This document shows, in pieces, positions 1-11,218 of a stretch of 64,000 nucleotides of DNA (position 1 is its first letter; every line of letters begins with the position of its first letter). Below the pieces are notes generated by a model. It was not told the DNA's origin, made no database searches, and was given only the letters and a program-made list of their open reading frames with translations. The stretch is from the NCBI RefSeq assembly GCF_964204645.1, contig NC_134028.1:11883001-11947000 (forward strand). Reading direction: 5' to 3'. This DNA comes from Tubulanus polymorphus. Lineage: Eukaryota; Nemertea; Palaeonemertea; Tubulaniformes; Tubulanidae. A program made the position numbers and the translations under genes.

Positions 1-217
1 GCACTTGAAAAAGGGTATATTTCGATTTCTATTTTCTTCGTCTAAAATGCGGATTTATACACTAAACCAACCCCCAAGTGATAAAGATCGATCTTATTGG
101 TTGATTCCAAAAGATTTCAGCTCATTTGCATTGATAGACAGGTTTTATGAATGATTTTACTACGCGATGTCAAAACGCGTAGTAAAAACGCGCATCACAC
201 TTTTCCTAATCAATAAT
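1..217. other. Intronic flank, no gene seen
   Basis: I see no coding region. By position this should lie inside the first intron of the MGRN1-like gene, beyond the 3' end of the LINE. A short palindromic pair (CTACGCG / CGCGTAG) occurs near 161-183. Confidence 0.4.
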
Positions 218-392
218 GGTCGTTTAGGTTTAGGTTTAGGTTTATTTATTTCGCTCTAACCAAACATTGGTACATAGAGGTTACAAGAATTTGTACAATA
301 AAATTTATAATTTACAAAACTTAAAAACAAGAAAACAGAGATACACATAGAATAGAATAATAATAGAGATAACAGATATGTATACATGAATT

Positions 393-3300
393 TTACTTAA
401 GTAGCTTGAGACCAGCATTTACAAATCTAGCGAGTTTAATTAATATATTGTTATTTACAGCATTAAATAATTGTGACATTTTAAAAGTGTTTGGTCTATT
501 TACATAAAAAGGTGTTAAGAAAACTCTTCGTATATTGTATAGTTTGGAACACTCAAAAAGAAAATGGAATTCATCACCGATTTTGTTAAGACTACAATAT
601 GTACAAATACGTTCGTTTCTATCAATATTTACATTGCTAAGTTTGTTTGCATCTAATTTACGGCTACCGATCCGAAATTCAGCGAGACTATACATGAGGT
701 GAATTGGTACAACGGATAAATAGTTTTCATAATCATATTTAAGTTTAAAGATTCTATAATTTACGCATATGTCACTATTTTGCAATTTTTCCCTCCATGT
801 CTGAATGTATCTATCTTTTAGAGATTGTTTTATGATATTTATCGACCGTAGATCGATTACCTGGTCTTGCCACACAAAGTTCAGCCCACAGTTTTGTATA
901 ATTTCCTTAATTTGGCAAATCCAATCAGATACATATAAATCTTTTCTGTATAAGTCGTACAAAATATTATACATTACTAGATTCAGCTTTGACTTGTTAG
1001 CATTCAAAGTTTTGTTCCAATATTTAATCATTCTAAGTTTAATAGTAGTCGATAAAGGTAATCTGCCAGTCTCGCCATATATCATAGTATTATGGCAGAA
1101 TTTTGGTACTTTTAGAACTAATTTACAAAACCTTGTGTGGACTTTTTCTAGTATATCGATATTTTCATGGCCCCCATATTTCACACCCGTACAATAGAAT
1201 TGGTGCCACACAACAATCAAATAATTTAAAAAGTAAGTCTGGAGGAAGATTACATCTTCTGCCTTTTTGAATAATAGCAAACATTGCTCGAACAGCTTTG
1301 TCGTGAATTGCTTTTTTCGCTTTTGTAAATTTTCCATCCCAATTAAACAAAATTCCAAGATAATTGTACTCATCTACTCTTTCCAATGTCTCATCACCGA
1401 ATAGAAAATCGAGAAGGTTTTTAATCTTTGCTTCGATCTTGCGAAAATCATTATTTTCGTTTTATCAATGTTAACAAATAACTTGTTTACTTGGCAATAA
1501 TCATATAGTATATTTAAATTGTTTTGTAATTCAGATTCTGATTCTGCAAATAAAATTGTGTCGTCTGCATATAATAATACAAATAATTTCAGTAATACCT
1601 CAATTTCTTCTTCAAAACTTTTTTTGTATAGGTTGCTAATAAAGGTGAGTGAGTTACTATGGTTATCGTTGAAGAATTTATCAATATCGTTAAGGAAAAT
1701 AGCGAATAACAGGGGAGAAAGACTTTCACCCTGTCTTACTCCGATGTTTGAAGGGAAAAAATTTGAAGTATCACCTTTAAACGATACACAAGATTTGGAA
1801 TTCAAATAGAGGTTGTGAACGGTGTTAAAAAGAGACCTTTTATACCTAAAGCCATCATCTTTTTCCATAAAGCAATTCTCCATATTGAGTCAAAGGCCTT
1901 GCGGAAGTCTACGAAGCAACAGAAAAGACGTCTACCTTGATTAAGGTATAGCTCAACAATAGATTTAAATGTGAATAGATGATCGGTAGTAGAATACCCC
2001 GCTCTAAAACCTGCTTGATTTTCACTTAAAAGTTGATTTACCTTCATAAAACATGTTAATCTATTATTAAGGATATTTGTAAAAAGTTTGCCTAAACAAC
2101 TAACTAGCGTTATACCTCTATAATTATCCGTACAATTAATATTGCCTTTATTCTTAAATATCGGTTTAATAGAGCCTATAGTCCAGCTTTCTGGGATAAT
2201 GCCACTCATCAATACAATATTAATAATAATAATATATTTTCTTATATAGCGCAGATCTAAGAAATAATCGCTGCGCTTCACAATGTAAAACACAATACAA
2301 AATACACAGAAAATTGTTAAAATTACATAAGTTGGGTATACATGCATAATAAAACAATACATAGTAGGTTTTAAGAGTAGGTTTGGCTAAAAAGGTATGT
2401 CTTAAGATTACGTTTAAAAATGTCAACTGATGTCAACAATAGATTAAAGAGTTGAAGAAAGGATGAGCGTAAGTTATCATCGGAATTTTTTATCATTTCA
2501 TTACAAATTAGATCCATACCGGTAGCTTTGTTGTTTTTTAAGGAAGAAATGGCTTTATTTAATTCTAGCATAGTTATTTCAGCATTAAGCATAGAGTCAT
2601 CTATATCGTCTAAAAGTAGATCTGTTTCCGTATCAAAAACTTCAGTCTCATCGTGAGCGTTTAGGTCAGCGAAGTGATCAAAAAAGTCATTGGATGTAAG
2701 GGTGACAGTGTCAGTTGGAATGTTAGAATTGCTGTGCGAATTTATCAATTTCCAGAATTGTTTTGGATCTTTTGATTCACAGGATCTTAGTTCATTAATA
2801 AATGTAGTCTCGGCGGATTTTTGACGTTCAAACATAGCTTTTTTATAGTTTTTGCCAGCAATTTTCATATCATTTAAATTCGTATCCACTTTGTTAGGCC
2901 TATATCTATATTTGTTCCTACGACTATCAAATATCGTTTTTAGTCTCTTACATTCATTATCATACCATTTATGTTTCCCTTTAGTGGTTACTTTTCTAGG
3001 CCAACTTAATCTGGACATACCGCAGGAATCTGCAGCTGTGACCATTATATTCGAAAGTTTGTTTGTCAAGTCATCGACTGAATTTTTGTTAATAGTTGTG
3101 GGATTTACATTAGTTAAATTTCTATTAAGCTCGGTCAATTCCGCATTGTTAATTAGCGTTCTATATTGTTGAGATTTGTCTCTTTGCCATTTAATAGATT
3201 TGATAGGTTTGTGCCTAGGTATTGTATCAGTAACTCTATTGGCTGGGCAACTTTTATTATTCAATTCAATCATCACAAGATGGTGACCATCTGAAAATAA

Positions 3301-3443
3301 AGGATTAAAAGTGTCGACACTTAACTGGCCGATTGATACAAACACGTCTACTGAGCAAACAAAGTAATCAATTACACTGTCTTCTTTGAATGTATAATTA
3401 CCCTCTAAATCCCCAGGCGCCCTCCCATTAACAATCGATAGTG
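393..3443 (-). pseudogene. LINE ORF2: endonuclease / reverse transcriptase, frameshifted
   Basis: Endonuclease end: the NGRAPGD motif near 3415 and a SDGHHLV segment near 3295, a variant of the usual SDH active-site motif. Reverse transcriptase: the finger region PESWTIGSIKPIFK near 2190, motif A FVDFRKAFD near 1900, motif B GVRQGESLSPLLF near 1735, motif C YADDTILFA near 1560, and the thumb after it. C-terminus: a CTYC...H...C cluster near 600 of the kind found at the end of many LINE ORF2 proteins. Frame changes near 1860, 1385 and 1180 and an insertion at about 2213-2425 split the ORF into at least five pieces. All catalytic motifs are still legible, so decay is moderate. Confidence 0.85.
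2213..2425 (-). mobile_element. Short SINE-like insertion inside the LINE
   Basis: The LINE reading frame is interrupted between the segments ending LFNLLLTS and beginning GIIPESW. Read on the minus strand, the inserted stretch contains GCGCTATATAAG and ends in an ATT-repeat tail, the layout of a short retroposon with a simple-repeat 3' tail. Possible target-site remnants (TCAATACAATATT / TCAACAATAGATT) are imperfect. Boundaries are approximate. Confidence 0.5.
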
Positions 3444-3532
3444 GCGCCCCGCGCGGACATGAACATACCTATCATAATAATAATCAATCGTTTATGAATA
3501 TGAGTGTATTTTAGGCCTAATACTGTACTCAC

Positions 3533-3620
3533 CACATTTGGGAGGATATCTGTAAGCATTTACATTAGGGATGTTCACTTCTTCAACACCGGCATTATCA
3601 CTACTTATAAACGCACCCAT
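3533..3620 (-). CDS. MGRN1: First coding exon of an MGRN1/RNF157-like E3 ubiquitin ligase
   Basis: The exon encodes about 29 residues, beginning MGAFISSDNAGVEE and ending AYRYPPKC plus a split Gly codon. The pattern MG..(S)...AGVE...I....AYRYPP is what I recognise as the conserved N-terminus of mahogunin RING finger 1 and its paralogue RNF157, which are membrane-associated E3 ligases with a myristoylatable MG start. The exon is followed directly by a consensus splice donor, GTGAGT (3532-3527). An in-frame ATG two codons upstream (3626-3624) could also be used; homology favours the second one. The remaining exons would lie beyond position 1. This is the only clear host gene in the window. The assignment rests on a short stretch, so MGRN1 versus RNF157 is unresolved. 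Confidence 0.7.
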
Positions 3621-4194
3621 TTTCATGAAAATTTGACAAATTGTACGAAAAAATTGACTGAACAGTAAAACACTAAAACTGACATAGTAGAGGTTGGCTC
3701 CGATTAATTCACGTGCAGCGAGTGGATCGGATGGCTAATGATCGCCTTAACAAAGTTCGTTTCGGCTATCTGAATTATCAATTTATATCAACTAGAAAGT
3801 TAGACTGGTTACCGGTCTCTATCTTTTTCCCGTCATGGTAGGCGTTTTTACGAGAGATTTACATGTACTTTACAAGTGGCCGATCATAACCATGGAGAAA
3901 CACACTAATGTCTATTTCAACCTGACTTGAGAGAATGAAGAGAAGTGACTCCATGATTTGAAAGTTTAACAATATGTCTCCATGCCTGCCAACTGAAGTT
4001 TGGTACGTAGGCATGGAAACATATTGTTGTCACAACCCAAGTGGCAATCACCCCGTATTCAAACTATTATAAATTGAAGATTTCAAAGGTGGCACGATCA
4101 AACTAATCACTAACTATAATGATTCTAGATCTCGAGTCGAAAGTTACCAATAATCCCTTAATGTGAAATTAAACTAGTGATGTCCAGCTCAGAG
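3621..4194. other. 5' flank of the MGRN1-like gene with a hairpin-forming inverted repeat
   Basis: No ORF is supported here. The stretch next to the exon is the likely 5' UTR and promoter; I cannot mark a TSS. At 3970-4026 there is an inverted repeat with 18-base arms (one mismatch, CAATATGTCTCCATGCCT) around a 21-base loop, probably the end pair of a very small MITE. Confidence 0.4.
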
Positions 4195-5546
4195 ACTCTA
4201 AATTTACACAAACACTCGTGAAAAAAGGGCGATGATTAACTCAGAAACTCAGAATGTACCTAACAAAATCACTTAATTAAAATTAAAAGGGCAATGATTT
4301 CAGCTCACAGTAACTCGGAATTTACCTAAAAAGTCAGTTGCGAAATTAAAAAAAGATGATTTCAGCTCAGAAACTCAGAATTTACCTAAATCACTTGTGA
4401 AATGCGATGATTTCACTTCAGAAATGTAGCGTTGTGACATCGCTCTCTTGAAAAGAATCCATTGTTGTTCTGGTGAGTTGTGTGTGATCCCGGTTGTCAC
4501 TGCGAAATTAAAAGGGCGATGATTTCGGCTCAGTAACTCGGAATTTACCTAAAAGTCGCTTGCGAAATTAAAAGGGCGATCATTTCGGCTCAGAATCTTG
4601 AATTTACCTAAAAAGTCGCTTGCGAAATTAAAAGGGCGATCATTTCGGCTCAGAAACTAGGAATTTACCTAAAAAGTCGCTTGCGAAATTAAAAGGGCGA
4701 TGATTTCGGCTCAGAAACTCGGAATTTACCTACAAAATCGCTTGCGAAATTAAAAGGGCGATGATTTCGGCCCAAAAACTCGGAAAATACATAAAAAGTC
4801 TCTTCCGAGATTAAAAGAGCCATCATTTCAGCTCAGAAACTCGGAATTTACCTACAGAATCACTTGCGAAATTAAAAGGGCGATAATTTCGGCTCAGAAA
4901 CTCGGAATTTACCTAAAAGTCGCTTGCGAAATTAAAAGGGCGATGATTTCGGCTCGGAAACTCGGAATTTACCTAAAAAGTCGTTTGCGGAATTAAAAGG
5001 GCGATGATTTCAGGTCAGAAACTCGGAATTTACCTAAAAAGTCACTTGCGAAATTAAAAGGGCGATGATTTCAGCTCAAAAACTCGGAAAATACCTAAAA
5101 AGTCACTTGCGAAATTAAAAGGGCGATGATTTCAGGTCAGAAACTCGGAATTTAGCTACAAAGTCACTTCCGAGATTAAAAGAGCGATCATTTCTGCTCA
5201 GAAACTCGAAATTAACCTACAAAATCACTTGCGAAATTAAAAGGGCGATGATTTCGGCTCAAAAACTCGGAAAATACATAAAAAGTCTCTTCCGAGATTA
5301 AAAGAGTGATCATTTCAGCTCAGAAACTCGTAATTTACCTACAGAATCACTTGCGAAATGAAAAGGGCGATAATTTCGGCTCAGAAACTCGGAATTTACC
5401 TAAAAGTCGCTTGCGAAATTAAAAGGGCGATAATTTCAGCTCAGAAACTAGGAATTTACCTAAAAAGTCGCTTGCGAAATTATAAGGGCGATCATTTCGG
5501 CTCAGAAACAAGGAATTTACCTAAAAAGTCGCTTGCGAAATTATAA
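4195..5546 (+). repeat. Tandem satellite, unit about 61 bp
   Basis: About twenty direct copies of a ~61-bp unit containing GAAATTAAAAGGGCGATGAT, then TTTCGGCTCAGAAACTCGG and AATTTACCTAAAAAGTCGCT. The first units (4195-4440) are divergent, and one is interrupted near 4430-4500. Units in the middle are 90% or more alike, typical of unequal exchange. Short ORFs across it are artefacts of the repeat. Confidence 0.9.
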
Positions 5547-5550
5547 GGGC

Positions 5551-5563
5551 GATGATGATGATG

Positions 5564-5618
<55 letters not shown>

Positions 5619-5676
5619 CCACCACCACCACCACCACCACCACCACCACCACCACCACCACCACCACCACCACCAG
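5551..5676. repeat. Compound trinucleotide microsatellite (GAT)n(CAT)n(CAC)n
   Basis: Five GAT units flip into a run of CAT and then a run of CAC. The GAT/CAT switch at about 5565 makes a small self-complementary centre. It abuts the satellite array directly. Confidence 0.95.
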
Positions 5677-5739
5677 GTCCAAAATTCCACGAACGTTCGT
5701 GTATAAAAAGATATTAATCGAAACTGAGACTGACGAGTT

Positions 5740-6715
5740 CCCATTTTAAGCCCACTTGGGACTTAAGGACCAGCGGGCTATTGCGTTCACTTTTCGTCCG
5801 TCGTCAGTCCGTCCGTAGACGGGATCCAGTTATTTTGGGAAGTTTTGAAGACGCTTCAAGGTAATGTCTTGATATTTGGTTTATACATGTATCTACCCTA
5901 GACACATCTTCAGCCCAAAAACTGGCCCTGTCAGAATCAAGAAAAACTTGCCCTGTCAGAATCAAGATGGCCGACTGGCAGCCATGGTTGTTCGTCAAAA
6001 TCAGCACTTTTTAAACATTTTGAGGGAAATTGTGAAGACGCTTAAATCAATTACCTTGATCTTTTGTATATATTTGAATCTTCCAAGGGCCGATCATCTC
6101 AAGAACAATTGGGTCGATCGGACTCAAGATGGCCGTCCTATGACCTTTTTAGTGCCCAAAAATGTCAATTTTGGCTCAAATTCTGAGTCTTGTAGCTTCC
6201 TACTGGTTTGCCATTTCTCATTGCAATGTGTGATGGGTATTCTTTGGAAAGGGATATTTTATACCTGAGCCAGGTATTTGTGATCGGCCAATTATGACGA
6301 AATTGGCGGCCATCTTGGTATCATCAGTACTCATTCGTAGGTGGGAAAAAGTGTCTCCACATTATATTGATACCTAAGCATATTTTGTTACCACAATCAA
6401 TTGCAAAGTTGTAGCTCATGACATTGTCTATGATTGTGGTGAGTTTTAAGGACATTTGTTATTCTATATGGTCACCAGGGGGCGTTGAATAGTAGAATAA
6501 CTTAGTATTTCCTTATTAGATTGGTACCTAGGCGTATTTTGTTACCATGATCAATTACAAAATCGTAGCTGCTGACATGTTCTATGATTGTAGTGAGTTT
6601 CAAGGTCATCGGTTTTTGTATATGGTCACCAGGGGCGTTGAATATTGAAATCGTTAGATTGTTGAGCATTGGAAACCACTTCCAAGTGGGCATGGTGTCC
6701 CTGGACCCTTAGTTC
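5740..6715 (+). repeat. Dispersed repeat R1, copy a
   Basis: Shares long stretches in inverted orientation with 31483-32300, for example AAGACGCTTCAAGGTAATGT near 5849 and the CCTAGACACATCTTCAG segment near 5898. It appears to be an uncharacterised interspersed element of about 0.8-1 kb. ORFs in it are not conserved as proteins between the two copies. Confidence 0.65.
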
Positions 6716-7097
6716 ATTTTTATATCGGTTAGTATGCGTAAGAGAAAAATGACGAAGATGGTCAAGGCATTAAATGAAGACGAAAGAGGCGTCCAATCGT
6801 TTATCAAAATACGTCTAGGTCATATGTAGGGCAACAACAAATGCGTACCGCACGAGTGGACGCTACAATCGAGTTATTAAGGTCATTCAAAAATGAAACG
6901 AGAGTGTGCGTCAACGCGCACCTCGAAAAAAAATCAAATGACGAAAATCGGGTAAAAATGAGCACTCCGGCGTTTATTGTATGTATTTATGCTGTCAGTT
7001 AGAAAAAAAATCTATCGATCTATCGAGCTGTATTCGTACACCAAAAATTGGGAAATTTCATCGAGTTTCAGAGCGACACGAACCGAATTTTGATTTA
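6716..7097. other. Unassigned host sequence
   Basis: I see no gene, RNA or repeat that can be supported in this stretch. Confidence 0.4.
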
Positions 7098-7099
7098 TA

Positions 7100-7146
<47 letters not shown>

Positions 7147-8252
7147 CATACATACATACATACATACATACATACATACATACATACATACATACATACA
7201 TACATACATACATACATACATACATACATACATACATACATACATACATACATACATACATACATACATACATACATACATACATACATACATACATACA
7301 TACATACATACATACATACATACATACATACATACATACATACATACATACATACATACATACATACATACATACATACATACATACATACATACATACA
7401 TACATACATACATACATACATACATACATACATACATACATACATACATACATACATACATACATACATACATACATACATACATACATACATACATACA
7501 TACATACATACATACATACATACATACATACATACATACATACATACATACATACATACATACATACATACATACATACATACATACATACATACATACA
7601 TACATACATACATACATACATACATACATACATACATACATACATACATACATACATACATACATACATACATACATACATACATACATACATACATACA
7701 TACATACATACATACATACATACATACATACATACATACATACATACATACATACATACATACATACATACATACATACATACATACATACATACATACA
7801 TACATACATACATACATACATACATACATACATACATACATACATACATACATACATACATACATACATACATACATACATACATACATACATACATACA
7901 TACATACATACATACATACATACATACATACATACATACATACATACATACATACATACATACATACATACATACATACATACATACATACATACATACA
8001 TACATACATACATACATACATACATACATACATACATACATACATACATACATACATACATACATACATACATACATACATACATACATACATACATACA
8101 TACATACATACATACATACATACATACATACATACATACATACATACATACATACATACATACATACATACATACATACATACATACATACATACATACA
8201 TACATACATACATACATACATACATACATACATACATACATACATACATACA

Positions 8253-8298
<46 letters not shown>
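7098..8298. repeat. Giant TACA microsatellite bounded by TA runs
   Basis: A TA dinucleotide run (about 7098-7141) leads into an almost perfect TACA tetranucleotide array of about 1,140 bp (some 285 units), closed by another TA run to 8298. The long ORFs on both strands (YIHT and MYVC repeats) are only the translation of this array. Perfect arrays of this size are often mis-assembled, so the true length is uncertain. Confidence 0.97.
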
Positions 8299-8824
8299 GC
8301 AGCCGTCTAGTGCTGCCACCTGCCTTAACGAATCATTGTCCGATTAAAACCGTCTAGTGTTGCCCCCTGTCTAATTTTTCATTCACACAAACCAACGATT
8401 TATTACTAGGGTGTTTATACTTTGTGAAGGGTACAATGATATTTCATAGGCCCATTAAGATTATATAAACTAAGATTGGAAAATTAGAAAAATAAAATCA
8501 ACATTGAACAAACGTGAGATAATTGTAATTGTATTTAAAAAACAAATTCAAATATAGCTGCATAGCAGCGATAACGGGTGTCTGCCTAACTGGTTCATAT
8601 GTCGCAATGGGAAGCGTAAAAAAAGATTTCATCGAAATTATTCAAATCCGTCCATAACATAGGACTATTTCCAAGAAGCGCAACCTGGGTCAACAATATG
8701 CTGGATTAAGTGGATCCAAAAGGGCTACCATGTAAAAAGTACTGATGTACCAAGTCTAATCAAAATGGCTTTGGGGATACCGAAGATATGGTCCCCCGGT
8801 GGCAGTTGTATCAACTTAAACGTC
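8299..8824. other. Unassigned host sequence
   Basis: No supported gene. CCGTCTAGTG followed by a TGCC motif occurs twice in the first 60 bases (8304 and 8349). Confidence 0.35.
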
Positions 8825-8834
8825 GCGTGTCGAG

Positions 8835-11208
8835 CGGTTCCTGAACTTCGCTGAAAAAGCTGAATCACTGAAACGCTGAAATAAAAACGCTGAAATTTCA
8901 GGGAATTTCCGAAAAACGCCGAAATTTCAGGGAATTCCCGAAAAACGCTGAAATCGTGCTAGGTACCAACAATACACGTTTTGAAATATTTTCCGGGCCG
9001 GTGTCCGCTGCCGAGTCCTGAACCGTGTTTTAGTCTCTACCTTCGGTTACAGAGACACGCATGGACAGTATGTGTGGAGTATACTTTTAGAGGGCCACTT
9101 GTTGGACAAATTAATTCGCTTGAAATCCGGATTTTTAATGCATACAGGCAGCATAATGAGGAAAACCCATTCACAAACCGTGCAAGCCAACTTAAACACT
9201 ATGCTCAATATTCCCTGCAAGACGCAAAATATCTTATTTGAACGTTCATGTATAAAACATGGAGCAACTTTTCTTTTGTCAACACGTTGATGGGCGACGG
9301 ACTATGTCACTATGGTATTCTCTGAAGGAGGTAAATTAAATTTGACAGCTAGTTATATAAATGATGCAGCTTTTGGACAAAAGGGATCTAACTAAATTTC
9401 TTTTTAATTCACTGTGGAATGGAATGGAATGGATTGACGCCAATGGCATGCAGTAGGCCCCTACGTATGGGTCATACTGATTAGCGTCAACCAATTAATC
9501 TAAATCGGGCTAACCATTCAACAACTGTGAATAATTTATTTGCTGTGGCGTGATAATAATTAGTTTTTTTGAAGAAATGACATACCAACTGTTAGAAAAA
9601 TGTACCGATTCTTATTTTTAGACTACTACTGAATCTATAAAAGGAGGAGTCATAGACAAAGTTGATTTGCTTAGCTGGTGACACTTCTTGTCAAGTACAT
9701 CATCTCAAGTACTGGGTGTTTTGTAAGTTTAATTTCAGTATTTATTTACTAAGTGCTGTTCTCTCGGACCTCAGTGCTTTCAAACTAGGCCCACCCCATA
9801 GGCTATATAGTCCAGGGTGTATTAGCCACTATTCTTTTATATCCGACTAAAATGCACCTTTTTCTATTTTTAGATTCAGGCTTAGAATGTGCAAATTTTT
9901 TGAGATACTGAGAAATCAGATGGCACCAGTAAACTTCAACTGCGAAATTTGCAGCAGGATAGCTGAACGACACAATTTTTAAAAATAAAATGGCTATTCG
10001 AATGCTATTTCAATTATAACTTGATTCAACCAGAGAGAAATAAGTCAATTGCGGATGTACAGTACACCCACTTTTCTTCCCTGTTTCCTGGTACCAAATT
10101 TTTAGTCTTAAGCTAAGCGATATTCTAAGGTATACTAGTGGATTTCATTAGAATATGAAGCAATGGAACCAGAATTCTAGTTAAGCGAACTATTGATTCT
10201 GATATAATGTAAGAACTGATTTCCTTTGTATACTCTTGCAGAATGTGTTATGTATTATTTCAAGCTGTTAAATAATATAGTTAGACAAATGTCCAATTAT
10301 TGGATCTTTCTTGTTGACTTGTTTAATTTTGTGAGTTAAGAGTTCCAGTCAATCCACAATGTGCAGTGCTTAGCCTTCATCTACACTAAAGCCATGCCTG
10401 TGTATGGGAAAAAAATATCGTTCGACTCCTATAAGCCAGACACATCAAAGCATGCAATACATTGCAGATAGTAGTCTCCGGCAAGTCGAAAGAGAAAGTA
10501 AACCAGGTATTACCCCGTACCCTACCCGGGAACAAAGACACTTAAAGATTCCTTCCTCCTTGTAGAAATTGTAGAAATATGGCACCCAATTGTAGCAATG
10601 CTAAGTACAGTATACTATGACGGTTGAACCTTTATTAACGAATTTCAATGACACCGAAAATAGAATCAAAATAATCATTAGTTCCATGCTAGCACTTAAT
10701 TTGGGTTATCAGTTTCAGCCTGATAACCCAACTGTACTTTCAACTGTACTTTCATTCAGCTACTACTTGTATGAGACTTGGCAATGATAAGTTGCAAGAA
10801 ATCACCAAACATAAGAAAAAATATTGTGAATTAATATTACTGTGATTAAGAATTTATTCAAATGAAGTGATAACTTCATTGTTAGATCGTACCGGTATAT
10901 GCACATAAAACTATGGCAAAAAACGCATCTAACAATCCACGCAATCCGCAATCGATCAAGTCGATCATGACGACGACCTTCGGGCATGTCTCTGTAACCG
11001 AAGGTAGAGCATAAAACACGGTTCAGGACTCGTCAGCGGACACCGGCCCGGAAAATATTTCAAAACGTGTATTGTCGGTACCTAGCACGATTTCAGCGTT
11101 TTTCGGGAATTCCCTGAAATTTCGGCGTTTTTCGGAAATTCCCTGAAATTTCAGCGTTTTTATTTCAGCTTTTCAGTGTTTCAGCTTTTTCAGCGAAGTT
11201 CAGGAACC
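8835..11208. mobile_element. Non-autonomous MULE-like DNA transposon with long TIRs
   Basis: Terminal inverted repeats of about 225 bp (8836-9064 and 10983-11208) begin GGTTCCTGAACTTCGCTG on the outside. Each TIR contains internal direct repeats of ACGCTGAAATTTCAGGGA type, giving a foldback character. The ten bases just outside both ends are identical (GCGTGTCGAG at 8825-8834 and 11209-11218), a 10-bp target-site duplication. A TSD of 9-11 bp with long TIRs is characteristic of Mutator-like elements. No transposase is encoded; the short ORFs inside lack recognisable domains. Confidence 0.8.
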
Positions 11209-11218
11209 GCGTGTCGAG

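Larger units (their letters stand above)
218..3443 (-). mobile_element. 5'-truncated APE-type non-LTR retrotransposon (LINE)
   Basis: The minus strand carries, in order, the end of an apurinic-type endonuclease domain, a full reverse transcriptase and a C-terminal Cys/His segment, followed by a 3' UTR. The UTR ends in a short CCTAAA-type tandem tail (seen on the plus strand as TTTAGG repeats, about 222-245). The 5' end stops abruptly inside the endonuclease domain near 3443, as expected from incomplete reverse transcription. The reading frame is broken several times and carries an insertion, so the copy is dead. It lies in the first intron of the MGRN1-like gene, in the same orientation. The clade (CR1, Jockey, I or other) cannot be assigned by eye. 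Confidence 0.85.

Noticed and set aside
222-245. TTTAGG repeats as a telomere relic
   Set aside because: Only about three units, located exactly at the 3' end of the LINE; better explained as the LINE's tail.
805-1197. Plus-strand ORFs opposite the LINE (805-1197, 1519-1809, 2852-3172)
   Set aside because: Shadows of the minus-strand reverse transcriptase frame.
4195-5546. Regularly spaced repeats that could suggest a CRISPR array
   Set aside because: The whole 61-bp unit repeats with no unique spacers, and the setting is an animal genome; it is a satellite.
5552-5749. ORF with Ile and Thr runs
   Set aside because: Translation of the trinucleotide microsatellite.
5876-6268. 130-codon ORF, and its counterpart 31783-32259
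   Set aside because: Both lie in the dispersed repeat R1; the two translations differ by frame changes, and no domain is recognisable.
6981-8357. Long ORFs on both strands (YIHT and MYVC repeats, up to 458 codons)
   Set aside because: They are the direct translation of the TACA microsatellite, which has no stop in several frames.
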